From the NCBI GenBank assembly GCA_007123625.1, contig SKKS01000476.1, positions 1 through 33,563 on the forward strand: 33,563 bases of DNA, in the 5' to 3' direction. This DNA is from Paracoccaceae bacterium. GTDB taxonomy: Bacteria > Pseudomonadota > Alphaproteobacteria > Rhodobacterales > Rhodobacteraceae. Numbering within the stretch: the stretch's first letter is position 1; each line of letters begins with the position of its first letter. The translations under genes were made by a program, and so were the position numbers. Below, piece after piece: positions 15,217 through 23,499 of this stretch. The notes beneath the pieces are model-generated. The model had not been told where the DNA came from, did not search any database, and saw nothing but the letters and a program-made list of their open reading frames with translations.

Positions 15217-16175
15217 CATGGATGGTGACAGGGGCTGCGGGGTTCATCGGGCTGAACCTGCTGGAGCGGCTGGCGGGGCAGGGCGCTTCGGTTGTGGCGC
15301 TTGACCAGCGCGCGATTCCTGCCACCGTCGCCGAAGCGTTTGCGCCCGGTACCCTGCATGCGGTCGCCGGTGATACGCGCGACCCCGCGCTTCTGGCGGG
15401 GTTGATGACCCGGCACGGTGTGACGCGGGTGGTGCATGCCGCCGCGATCACCCCCGGCCCCGAACGCGAACGCGCAGATCCCTGCGCTGCGGTGTCGGTG
15501 AACCTGGCCGGGACGGCGGCGGCCCTGCAGGCGGCGGCAGACAGCGGCGTCGCGCGGTTCGTCCATGTCTCGTCGGTGGCGGTCTTTGGACCCGGCGTGC
15601 CGGACGGCGCCCTGATCGACGAAGACCGTCCCCATGATCCGGTAACACTTTATGCCATCACCAAATCCGCGTCCGAGGCGATCGTGCGCCGCCTCGCTGC
15701 CGTTTCCGGGCTGCCGTGCGTGACCGGGCGTCTGGGCGTTGTATTCGGTCGGCACGAGGTCGAGACCGGTGTGCGCGACACCATGAGCCCCTTCTGGCAC
15801 GCGACCCGGCACGCGCAGGACGGCAGGCCACTGGTCCTGCCGCGCCCGGCACGACGCAACTGGCAGTACGCCACCGATGCCGCCGACGCGCTGATTGCGC
15901 TTGGCATGGCCACGGCGCCCCGGCATGACACCTACAACCTTGGCCCGTCACAGGTCTGGACCGTTGCGGATTGGTGCGGGATGCTGGCCGACCGCTTTCC
16001 CGGCTTCCGCCACGATATCGGCGATGTGCCGGGCGCGCCTATCGGGCTGCACAATCCCAGCGATGGTGGGCTTTTGTCGTGGCAACGCTTCGACGCCGAA
16101 TTCCCGGCGGCCCGCCGCCCCCGCATCACCCCCGAGGCCGCCTTTGCCGATTACATGGACTGGCTGGGCGCATGA
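15213..16175 (+). CDS. NAD-dependent epimerase/dehydratase (extended SDR)
   Basis: A 320-aa extended short-chain dehydrogenase. The dinucleotide motif GAAGFIG is at 7-13, acidic Asp31 ends the second strand (consistent with NAD), HAAA occurs at 75-78, Ser120/121 and Tyr147-x3-Lys151 form the catalytic set, and a substrate domain with NLGPSQ follows. The family acts on nucleotide sugars, free uronates and other hydroxy/oxo compounds. The start overlaps the RraA-like gene by 4 nt. The substrate is not assignable; in this operon an oxidoreductase step on an open-chain intermediate is as likely as sugar epimerisation. Confidence 0.9.
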   Translation: MTWMVTGAAGFIGLNLLERLAGQGASVVALDQRAIPATVAEAFAPGTLHAVAGDTRDPALLAGLMTRHGVTRVVHAAAITPGPERERADPCAAVSVNLAGTAAALQAAADSGVARFVHVSSVAVFGPGVPDGALIDEDRPHDPVTLYAITKSASEAIVRRLAAVSGLPCVTGRLGVVFGRHEVETGVRDTMSPFWHATRHAQDGRPLVLPRPARRNWQYATDAADALIALGMATAPRHDTYNLGPSQVWTVADWCGMLADRFPGFRHDIGDVPGAPIGLHNPSDGGLLSWQRFDAEFPAARRPRITPEAAFADYMDWLGA

Positions 16176-16238
16176 GGCGGGTGGGCAGCGGCAGCGCCCC
16201 GAGTATGCGATGCGTGCGTGAACATCTGGAGTGACAAA

Positions 16239-17651
16239 ATGCAGGACACAATGCTGAACAAGCTGGATCTGGTTATCCGCGGCGGCACCGTTGTCAGCGG
16301 GCAGGACGTGGTCGAGGCCGATATCGGCGTTGCTGATGGCAGGATCGTGGCGCTGGCGGAGGGCCTGCCGCAGGCGCGCGACGAGATCGACGCCAAGGGG
16401 CAGATCGTCATGCCCGGCGGTGTCGATGTGCACGCCCATATCGAGCAGGTTTCGGCCACTGGGCTGATGACCGCCGATGACTGGCAAAGCGCCACCACCG
16501 CCGCTGCGCTGGGGGGCACGACTACGGTTCTGGCCTTTGCCGCGCAACATCGCAGCATGCGCCTGTCCGAGGTGGTCGCCGACTATACGCGCCGCGCGGC
16601 GGCGGGCGCAGTGATCGATTATGGCTTTCACCTGATGATCGGCAATCCCGATCCCCTGACCCTGGAGACCGAGCTTCCTGCCCTGATCGATGCCGGTCAC
16701 CGGTCGGTCAAGGTGTTCATGACCTATGACCGCTTGTCGGTCAGTGACGAGCATATCCTTGACGTGCTCGAGATCGCGAAGCGGCACGGCGCATTGGTTT
16801 GCGTGCATGCCGAAAACCACGGCATGATCGCGTGGATGAGCCGCAAGCTGCTGGCCGAGGGCAAGATCGCGCCCAAGTACCACGCCCGGGCCCATCCGCG
16901 GCTGTCCGAACTCGAAGCTGTGCGCCGGGTGATCGATCTGGCGCGGCTGGTGGGGGCGCCGGTGTCGATCTTTCACGTGTCAACCCGCGAAGGGGTCGCG
17001 GCAATTCGCGCCGCCGTTGGTGACGGCGCCGAGGTCTATGCCGAAACCTGCCCGCAATACCTGTTCCTGACTGCTGACGATCTGGACAAGCCCGGGCTGG
17101 AGGGGGCGAAATGGATGTTTTCGCCGCCCCCGCGCGGGCACGCGGATCAGGCGGCGCTCTGGCAGGGGCTGCGGCGCGGTGACCTGCAGATCCTGTCCTC
17201 GGATCATGCGCCCTATGCCTATGACGACAGCGGCAAGCTCAAGCACGGGCCGGATGCGACCTTCAAGGAAATTGCCAACGGGGTGCCAGGGATCGGGGCG
17301 CGGCTGGCGCTGGCCTTTGACGCAATGGCCCATGACGGCCCGCGCGGGCTGGTGCGCTTTGCCGAGGTCACGGCGGCAAACCCGGCGCGTATCTATGGCA
17401 TGGCCCCGGCGAAGGGGGTCATCACCATCGGTGCCGACGCCGATCTGGTCTTGTGGGACCCGGACCAGCACCGGACACTGACAGACGCCGATGTGCAGGA
17501 CCGGGCCGGATACACTCCTTATGCCGGGTGCACCGTGCGCGGCTGGCCCCGCACGGTGCTCCGGCGGGGCGCGGTCATCGTGCGCGACGCGGTTCTTTGT
17601 GCGAGGCCGGGCAGCGGGCGCATGATCGCGCGCCAGACCCCCGGGTTGTGA
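16239..17651 (+). CDS. Dihydropyrimidinase/D-hydantoinase-type cyclic amidohydrolase
   Basis: A binuclear-zinc amidohydrolase of 470 aa that opens hydantoin or dihydropyrimidine rings to N-carbamoyl amino acids. The ATG at 16239 is preceded by GGAG at 7 nt; a GTG at 16218 is an alternative. All metal ligands are visible: His65/His67 (DVHAH), the carboxylated Lys158 (SVKVF), His190 (VCVHAEN), His246 (IFHVS) and Asp322 (SSDHAPY). The length matches characterised D-hydantoinases. It follows the epimerase gene by 63 bp and precedes a second, ATP-dependent hydantoinase system (hyuAB), so two mechanistically different ring-opening enzymes sit side by side. Specificity (hydantoin, dihydropyrimidine or other cyclic imide) is open. 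Confidence 0.93.
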   Translation: MQDTMLNKLDLVIRGGTVVSGQDVVEADIGVADGRIVALAEGLPQARDEIDAKGQIVMPGGVDVHAHIEQVSATGLMTADDWQSATTAAALGGTTTVLAFAAQHRSMRLSEVVADYTRRAAAGAVIDYGFHLMIGNPDPLTLETELPALIDAGHRSVKVFMTYDRLSVSDEHILDVLEIAKRHGALVCVHAENHGMIAWMSRKLLAEGKIAPKYHARAHPRLSELEAVRRVIDLARLVGAPVSIFHVSTREGVAAIRAAVGDGAEVYAETCPQYLFLTADDLDKPGLEGAKWMFSPPPRGHADQAALWQGLRRGDLQILSSDHAPYAYDDSGKLKHGPDATFKEIANGVPGIGARLALAFDAMAHDGPRGLVRFAEVTAANPARIYGMAPAKGVITIGADADLVLWDPDQHRTLTDADVQDRAGYTPYAGCTVRGWPRTVLRRGAVIVRDAVLCARPGSGRMIARQTPGL

Positions 17652-17688
17652 CTGCCTGGCGCGAGACGCGCATGCAATTTTTGTTAGC

Positions 17689-17699
17689 TTGTAATACAA
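17689..17699. promoter_or_regulatory. Predicted GntR/FCD operator 4 (hyuA promoter)
   Basis: TTGTAATACAA is a TTGT/ACAA dyad with an AT spacer, 79 bp before hyuA in a 127-bp AT-rich gap. TTGTAA (17689-17694) and TATTCT (17711-17716) are spaced by 16 nt and could form the promoter, with the operator covering the -35. Confidence 0.65.
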
Positions 17700-17778
17700 T
17701 TTAATTCTTCTATTCTGCGCATCCAACCGACGGGCCGACGCGCCCGGTTGCGCGACCCGGGGCAAGGCGAAGGACAAG

Positions 17779-19878
17779 ATGAGCGATCACAGACGCTATC
17801 GCATCGGCATTGATGTCGGCGGCACGTTCACCGATTTCGTCATGGCGGAAACGCATGGCAAGCGCCTGATCTTCCACAAGGAAGCATCGGTGCCCGCCAA
17901 CCCGGCCGAAGCCATCGCGCAAGGAATCGCGGCCCTTCTGGCGCAAGAGGGCGCGGCGGCGTCACAGATCGACGTGATCACCCACGGCACCACGCTGGGG
18001 TTGAATGCGATCATCCAGGAACGCGGCTGCCGCGTGGCGCTGGTGGTGTCCGAAGGCAACCGCGACGTGATGGAACTGGCGCGCGGGCGCCTGCCCAGTT
18101 CCTACAACTTTCGGCTGGGGCGCGAAAAGGCGCTGGTCGGGCGGCGCGACGTGTTCGAGGTGCCTGCGCGCCTGCTGGCCAACGGACGCGTGCTGCGCGC
18201 CGCTGATCCCGCCGCGCTGGACACGCTTGCCGCGCAGATCGCGGCGGGCGGCTATGACGCGGTGGCGGTGATGCTGCTCAACTCCTACGCCGATCCCGCC
18301 CCCGAGGCCACGCTGGCCGATGCGCTGGTGCAGCGCCTGCCGGGGGTGCCGGTCACCGCGTCCGCTGCGCTCTGGCCCGAGGTCAAGGAGTACGAGCGCG
18401 CCCTGATCGCGGTGCTGAATGCATATATCCATCCACTCATGGCCGCCTATTTCGACCGGTTGTCACAGTATCTGGCCGACCTTGGCGTGCAGGCGGCACT
18501 CTACATCACGTCGAACAACGGCGGCACCATGAGCCTTGCCACCGCGCGCGAACGGCCCGTGGACACGATCCTGTCGGGGCCTGCGTCAGGGGTGTCGGCG
18601 GCGGCGGCGATCGCTGTCGGGCGGATCGATCCGGCGCGGGTTCATCTGTTGACCTTCGACATGGGGGGCACCAGTTCGGACGTGTCGTCTATCATCGGTG
18701 GCTTGCCCGAAATCGCCCAGAATTCCAAGGTCGGCGACTATCCCCTGATGCTGCCTGTGGTCAGTGTTTCGGCGGTGGGGGCCGGGGGCGGGTCGATCGG
18801 CTGGCGCGATGCGCAAGGCGTGCTCAAGGTCGGACCGCACAGCGCGGGCGCACGGCCCGGCCCGGTGTCCTATGGCCGGGGCGGGGTGGAGCCGACTATC
18901 ACCGATGCCCTGCTCGCGATGGGTGTGTTGCACCCGGGGCGGTTCCTGGATGGCCGGATGCCGCTGGACAAACACGCCGCAAAGGCGGCGCTGGGTACCG
19001 TGGGCGCCGGGCTTGGCCTGAGCGACAGCGCCGAAATCGGGCGCGCGATCTGCGGAGTGGCGACTGTGCGCATGGCGACCGAGATCACCAAGCTGCTGGC
19101 GCAAAAGGGGCTGGACATGCGCGATGCGCAGCTTGTGGCCTTTGGCGGGGCCGGCCCGACCACGGCATTGTTGCTGGCCGAGGAAGCCGGGATCGGCACC
19201 GTTATCGTCCCGACCTCGCCGGGAACGTTCTGTGCGTTGGGCGCCCTGCTGGCCGATGTCCAGCGCGATTTCGTCCGACCCTGCCGCATGACCCTTGCGG
19301 GGGACGATGCGGATGCGGTGGCGATTGACGCGATCATCGATACCCTGCGCACCACTGCCGAAGGCTGGCTGCGCGGTGAGGGAAGCCTTGTGCAGGCGCA
19401 GGAATTTTCCGTTTCGGCGGACATGCGCTATCCGGGCCAATCGTTCGAATTCCGCATTCCCGTGCTCGACGCTGCTCCGGAAACCGCACCCGAAACCGAT
19501 CGCGCCGGCGCGCTGGCGGCGGCGTTCCACGCCGAACACCAGCGCGTCTATGGCTACAGGCAAGCCACCGGCGGGGTTGAGCTGGTGAATCTGCGCATGA
19601 CGGCCACCGGGCGGTTGGCGCCGGTCACGCTGCCTGCGCAAGATCCCGTGGACGTGGATGCCGCCGCACCCGAAACCCGGCAGGTTCTTCTTGACAGCTG
19701 GACCGAAGTGCCGGTGCTGCAACGCGCGCTGATCGCCCAAGGGGCACGGCTGGAAGGGCCTTTGATCGTGGAGCAGCCCGACACCACGACACTTGTGCTG
19801 CGCGGCTGGACCGCCGAGGCGGATGACGCGGGCACGCTCTGGCTGCGGCGGGGAACAGGGCAGGAGGCCAGGGCATGA
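17779..19878 (+). CDS. hyuA: Hydantoinase/5-oxoprolinase family protein, A subunit (N-methylhydantoinase A type)
   Basis: The ATP-binding subunit (699 aa) of an ATP-dependent cyclic amidase. It has an acetate/sugar-kinase-like fold: phosphate-1 loop GIDVGGTFTD (10-19), HGTTLG, the second nucleotide motif beginning at Asp294 (DMGGTSSDV), GAGGGSIGW, and AFGGAGPTTALLLAEEAG near the C-terminal third. AAGGA precedes the ATG at a good distance. It is coupled to hyuB by a 4-nt overlap (19875-19878) and sits behind operator 4. Known members hydrolyse 5-oxoproline, N-methylhydantoin or hydantoins, or carboxylate acetone or acetophenone; the adjacent amidohydrolases favour a hydantoin or lactam substrate. 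Confidence 0.95.
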   Translation: MSDHRRYRIGIDVGGTFTDFVMAETHGKRLIFHKEASVPANPAEAIAQGIAALLAQEGAAASQIDVITHGTTLGLNAIIQERGCRVALVVSEGNRDVMELARGRLPSSYNFRLGREKALVGRRDVFEVPARLLANGRVLRAADPAALDTLAAQIAAGGYDAVAVMLLNSYADPAPEATLADALVQRLPGVPVTASAALWPEVKEYERALIAVLNAYIHPLMAAYFDRLSQYLADLGVQAALYITSNNGGTMSLATARERPVDTILSGPASGVSAAAAIAVGRIDPARVHLLTFDMGGTSSDVSSIIGGLPEIAQNSKVGDYPLMLPVVSVSAVGAGGGSIGWRDAQGVLKVGPHSAGARPGPVSYGRGGVEPTITDALLAMGVLHPGRFLDGRMPLDKHAAKAALGTVGAGLGLSDSAEIGRAICGVATVRMATEITKLLAQKGLDMRDAQLVAFGGAGPTTALLLAEEAGIGTVIVPTSPGTFCALGALLADVQRDFVRPCRMTLAGDDADAVAIDAIIDTLRTTAEGWLRGEGSLVQAQEFSVSADMRYPGQSFEFRIPVLDAAPETAPETDRAGALAAAFHAEHQRVYGYRQATGGVELVNLRMTATGRLAPVTLPAQDPVDVDAAAPETRQVLLDSWTEVPVLQRALIAQGARLEGPLIVEQPDTTTLVLRGWTAEADDAGTLWLRRGTGQEARA

Positions 19879-21926
19879 AGCTTGGCAAGATCACGCTGGA
19901 GCTGATGCACCAGAAGCTGCGCGCCTGTACCGAAGAGATGGCGCTTGCGCTCTCGCATGCCGCGCGCAGCACCTATGTCAAGGACGCGGCGGATTTCGGC
20001 ACGGCGCTGGCCAATCTGGACGGCAAGTTCTTTGCCTATCCCGCAGCGCTGGGGGTGTCGGGGTTTCTGGATCTCGATTGCGGCCCGGCGATCGCCGCGG
20101 TGGCGGCCACCGGGCCGCTGGAACCCGGCGACGTCATCATCACGAACCATCCCTATGCAAGCGGCGGGCTGGCGACGCACATGCCGGACCTGCAGTTGAT
20201 CAAGCCCTATTTCCACGACGGGCGGATCATCTGCTACGGCTGGGATTTCATCCATTCCGCCGACATCGGCGGCGGCGTGCCGTCCAGTATCAGCCCAGCA
20301 TTCACCACCATCTTTCAGGAAGGGTTGCAGATCCCGCCGGTGCGGATCGTGCGGGCGGGACAGATCAATACCGAATTCCTGGCCATCTACAGCGCCAATT
20401 GCCGCGTCCCCGAGGTGAACCTGGCCGATGTGCACGCCATGCTGGCGGCGCTGACCGTGGGCGAACGGCGCGTGCAGGCCATTGTCGCGCGCCACGGGGT
20501 GGAAACCTTCATGGCCGCGCAGGCCGATCTGGTGGACTGGGCACGCACCAAATCGCGCGAGGTCCAGCGCCAGATCCCCAACGGCGTGTTCGATTTCTGG
20601 GATTATCTGGACGATGACTTCAACAGCCCCTTTCCGGTGCGCATCCGCTGCCGGATGACGGTGCGCGACGGGCATGTGCACCTGGACTATACCGGGACCG
20701 ACCCGCAAGTGGCGTCGGCCTACAACGTGCCCACAGGTGGCATGCGCCACCCGTGGCTGACGCTGAAGCTGATGCATCTGGTGGGCAGCCTTGACCCGAC
20801 GATCCCGCTCAATTTCGGTCTGTTCGAGAACATCACCGTGGCCGTGCCGCGCGGCACCATCCTCAACCCTGTCGCTCCGGCGGCAACGGGTGTGCGCGCG
20901 GCCACCGCCGTGCGGATCAACGATGTGATCGTGGGCGTGCTGACACGCGCGCTGTCCGGGCTGATCCCGTGCCCTTCGGGCGGGACCGTCGTGCCCGTGG
21001 TGGTGGCCGAACGCGCGGAGGGAACGGGCAACCCGGTGCTGTCGGTGATCCAGACGCTGGTGGGCGGCACCGGCGGACAGGCGGGGATGGATGGCATCGA
21101 CGGGCGCGACAGCGGGCTTGCGAACCTTTACAACACGCCGCTGGAGCGCAGCGAAGCCGAAGTCGGTGTGATCGTCGAGCGTTACGGCCTGCGCCCGGAC
21201 AGCGGCGGCGCCGGGCAGTGGCGCGGCGGCATGGGGCTGGAGATGCGGCTGGCGTTTCGCACCCCCGGCACCTCGGTGCTGGGTCGCGGGCTGGAACGCT
21301 TCGTGTTTCGCCCCTGGGGGGCGGCTGGGGGCCGCCCCGGCGCCCGCTGCGAGGTCATCCTGAACCGTGGCCGCCCGGACGAACGCCGCCTGGGCAAGAT
21401 CGACGAGTTGTTCGTCGCGCCGGGCGATACGCTGACCTTCCTGACCGCCGGGGGCGGTGGATACGGCAACCCCTTGCACCGCGACTCCGCGCTGGTGCTG
21501 CGCGATGTACTTGCCGGGTTGGTGTCGCAGAACGCGGCGCAGGCGGAGTATGGCGTGGTGCTTGACGGCGACGCGGTGGACTCGGTCGCCACCGCCCGAC
21601 TGCGCGGGGAGCGGCTGTCCACGGGCCAAGGGCACGGACCGGACCCCGATTTCGGGCCCGAACGCGCGATCTGGGAAAGCGTGTTCGATGACCGCATTGC
21701 AACAGAATTCGCCCTGCGGCTGCAAGGCCTTCCCGTCGGAACGCGCCAGAGTGTGCGGCAAGAGATCCTGAAACAGGTGCTGCCCCGCATGGCCGAGATC
21801 AACCGGATCGGCCTGGCCGGGGCGTTGGCCGATCCACCCGCCCAGAAACGCCTTCTGCGGCAATTGATCGACGACCGGCTTCCCCCGCTTTCACCCGCAG
21901 ATGCGGCGTGGATCTGTTCTTCATGA
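19875..21926 (+). CDS. hyuB: Hydantoinase/5-oxoprolinase family protein, B subunit (N-methylhydantoinase B type)
   Basis: The metal-site subunit partnering HyuA, 683 aa. Family segments in order: GDVIITNHPYASGG (85-98), THMPD (101-105, candidate metal ligands), HSADIGGG, VGERR, DYTGTDPQ, GTGGQAG with DGRDSG, DSGGAGQWRGGMGLE and the closing GGGGYGNP. About 100 residues continue beyond the point where many HyuB proteins end, giving a helical, charged C-terminal extension of unknown role. The start overlaps hyuA by 4 nt. The hydrolase gene follows after 22 bp. Confidence 0.95.
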   Translation: MKLGKITLELMHQKLRACTEEMALALSHAARSTYVKDAADFGTALANLDGKFFAYPAALGVSGFLDLDCGPAIAAVAATGPLEPGDVIITNHPYASGGLATHMPDLQLIKPYFHDGRIICYGWDFIHSADIGGGVPSSISPAFTTIFQEGLQIPPVRIVRAGQINTEFLAIYSANCRVPEVNLADVHAMLAALTVGERRVQAIVARHGVETFMAAQADLVDWARTKSREVQRQIPNGVFDFWDYLDDDFNSPFPVRIRCRMTVRDGHVHLDYTGTDPQVASAYNVPTGGMRHPWLTLKLMHLVGSLDPTIPLNFGLFENITVAVPRGTILNPVAPAATGVRAATAVRINDVIVGVLTRALSGLIPCPSGGTVVPVVVAERAEGTGNPVLSVIQTLVGGTGGQAGMDGIDGRDSGLANLYNTPLERSEAEVGVIVERYGLRPDSGGAGQWRGGMGLEMRLAFRTPGTSVLGRGLERFVFRPWGAAGGRPGARCEVILNRGRPDERRLGKIDELFVAPGDTLTFLTAGGGGYGNPLHRDSALVLRDVLAGLVSQNAAQAEYGVVLDGDAVDSVATARLRGERLSTGQGHGPDPDFGPERAIWESVFDDRIATEFALRLQGLPVGTRQSVRQEILKQVLPRMAEINRIGLAGALADPPAQKRLLRQLIDDRLPPLSPADAAWICSS

Positions 21927-21948
21927 CCTGACCCGAACGGAGTTGCCC

Positions 21949-22632
21949 ATGGTGCATGACCCTTACTGGGATCTCGACAAGGAGATCGAATTCCCCCCTT
22001 TCGATGCCAGCAAGACGGCGCTGCTGATCGTCGACATGCAGAAGATGTGCGCCCATCCCGATGGCTGGATGGGGCGGCTTTGTGTCGATCAGGGCAAACC
22101 CGGGCATCTGGATGAGCGCTTTGCGTTTATCCGCGAGATCCTGCCGAACTTGCAGCGCCTGCTGGCGTTCTGCCGCGAGGCCGGGGTTGAGGTGATTCAT
22201 GTGCGCATCGGCTATCGTACGCCGGACGGGCGCGACGGCAAACACGGGCTGGTCAACCGGCTGGAGGAAACCAGGGTCCTGCCGATGGACCTTGAGATCC
22301 TTGAGGAAATCGCGCCCTTGCCGCACGAGATCGTGCTCGACAAGACATCGGTGAGTGCCTTCAATTCGACCGCGATCGACCAGATCCTGCGCAACATGCG
22401 CAAGGACAGGATCTGGGCGGCGGGTGTGGTCACCGAAGCCTGCGTCGAACTGACCGCGCGCGATGCCTCGGATCGGGGCTACTGGACAACGCTGGTCACG
22501 GATTGCTGTGCGTCATCCACGCGGGCCGCGCATGATGATGCGGTGCAACGGATCACCGACGGCAACGTGATCCGGGGCGCCACGTCGCAGGACTTGATCG
22601 CTAAAGCGGGCGGCATTCCTGCAAACAGTTGA
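21949..22632 (+). CDS. Isochorismatase-family cysteine hydrolase (N-carbamoylsarcosine amidase-like)
   Basis: A 227-aa cysteine hydrolase. The triad is visible: Asp29 (LIVDMQ), Lys132 (LDKTSVSAF) and Cys165 (VVTEACVE, with the preceding cis-peptide position). The ATG at 21949 has GGAG 6 nt upstream; an in-frame ATG at 21901 would lie inside hyuB. Family members include N-carbamoylsarcosine amidase, ureidoacrylate and biuret hydrolases and nicotinamidase. As the gene directly after hyuAB and a D-hydantoinase, removal of a carbamoyl group from the opened ring (giving amino acid, CO2 and ammonia) is the most economical role; this is context inference. Confidence 0.9.
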   Translation: MVHDPYWDLDKEIEFPPFDASKTALLIVDMQKMCAHPDGWMGRLCVDQGKPGHLDERFAFIREILPNLQRLLAFCREAGVEVIHVRIGYRTPDGRDGKHGLVNRLEETRVLPMDLEILEEIAPLPHEIVLDKTSVSAFNSTAIDQILRNMRKDRIWAAGVVTEACVELTARDASDRGYWTTLVTDCCASSTRAAHDDAVQRITDGNVIRGATSQDLIAKAGGIPANS

Positions 22633-22772
22633 ATATGCCGATGATGTGGCTGAGGGGCAATTGGTTGGCGTGACTATCACAATCCGGGGGAAGGTCGCGC
22701 GGGCAAAGCTGACTCGGGTGGTTCATATACATCAACTCAAGTTTATATTACAGAACTCGGGGTCATGTCTGA
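22633..22772. promoter_or_regulatory. Leader region of the decayed operon with a degenerate operator
   Basis: A 140-bp gap. TTATATTACAG (22743-22753) matches the YTGT-WWW-ACAR consensus except for one base (A for G at position 3). A separate dyad GTGA-CTA-TCAC lies at 22670-22680. TATACA and TATATT boxes upstream of the sulfatase start suggest an old promoter. No terminator for the hyu operon was recognised. Confidence 0.35.
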
Positions 22773-23499
22773 ATGCCACCCAAGCGCCCCGCAAACATCC
22801 TGTGGATCCTGTCTGACGCTCTCAGGGCATCCGCATTGGCCACCGAACAGGCGACCTTTGCAGACGTCAGTGCGCCGCTGGTCGCGAAGCCTGCGCTTGA
22901 TGCGCTGGCGGCTGAAGGCACGCGCTTTACACGGCATTTCTGCAATTCCCCGGCCTGCGTCCCTGCGCGCGCCGGGACGCGTGCCTGCAGGGTGCCTGAA
23001 CGACAGCCTGTCCGAAGCGTTGGACCTGGGCCGGACGCTTTGCGCGCTGGCCGGAGTGGACCCTGATCCGGGGTTCGAGGGCCGCGCGCTCCTGCGGGAC
23101 CCTGCGCCCGAGGCGATCTTTTCCGTGGTCGGTCAGGGCGCGGCGGGCACGCGGGCGTCGTCCGCATCGGACATCGGCACCTGGCCCGATGGGCGTGGCT
23201 GGCCGCGCCGGGCCTGCCTGCGGACGCACCGTTACCGATTTGACATGAACGTGCGCCAGGACGGCGGGCCAGTCCTTCAGGAGAACGAAGACAACTTCAT
23301 GACCGACAGCCTGCGCGACCCAGCCGAGCGGCACAACATTGCCGCCGACCCCGCGCAGGCCGACCACGTTGCCGCCTTTCGAAACACACTGCTGGAACGC
23401 GCGGCATCCGCGCTCGAACCGTCATTCGTTCCGCGCTACACCGCAGAGGAGGTCGGTGCCTTCGCACCGCCAGCACCGGCGCCAAGGCGCAGCACGTGA
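22773..23499 (+). pseudogene. Sulfatase remnant with large internal deletion
   Basis: The first about 67 residues read as a sulfatase N-terminus: NILWILSD near the metal site (Ala follows where a second Asp is common), LDALAAEGTRFTRHFCNSP, and the formylglycine motif CVPAR (Cys62-x-Pro-x-Arg66). The frame then runs into unrelated residues. In another frame (from about 23000) the text resumes as a sulfatase C-terminus: LCALAG, YRFDMN, DSLRDPAERHN and SFVPRYTAEEVGAF. Only about 240 codons remain of the roughly 450-500 expected, so the catalytic middle is gone and the halves are out of frame. A 7-bp direct repeat GTGCCTG (22981-22987, 22992-22998) lies at the apparent junction. Confidence 0.85.

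Noticed and set aside
19554..21863. A 769-codon open frame on the minus strand opposite hyuAB
   Set aside because: It mirrors the codon pattern of hyuB in GC-rich DNA, has no recognisable domain and is rich in Arg/His/Gln; the plus-strand protein is clearly real.
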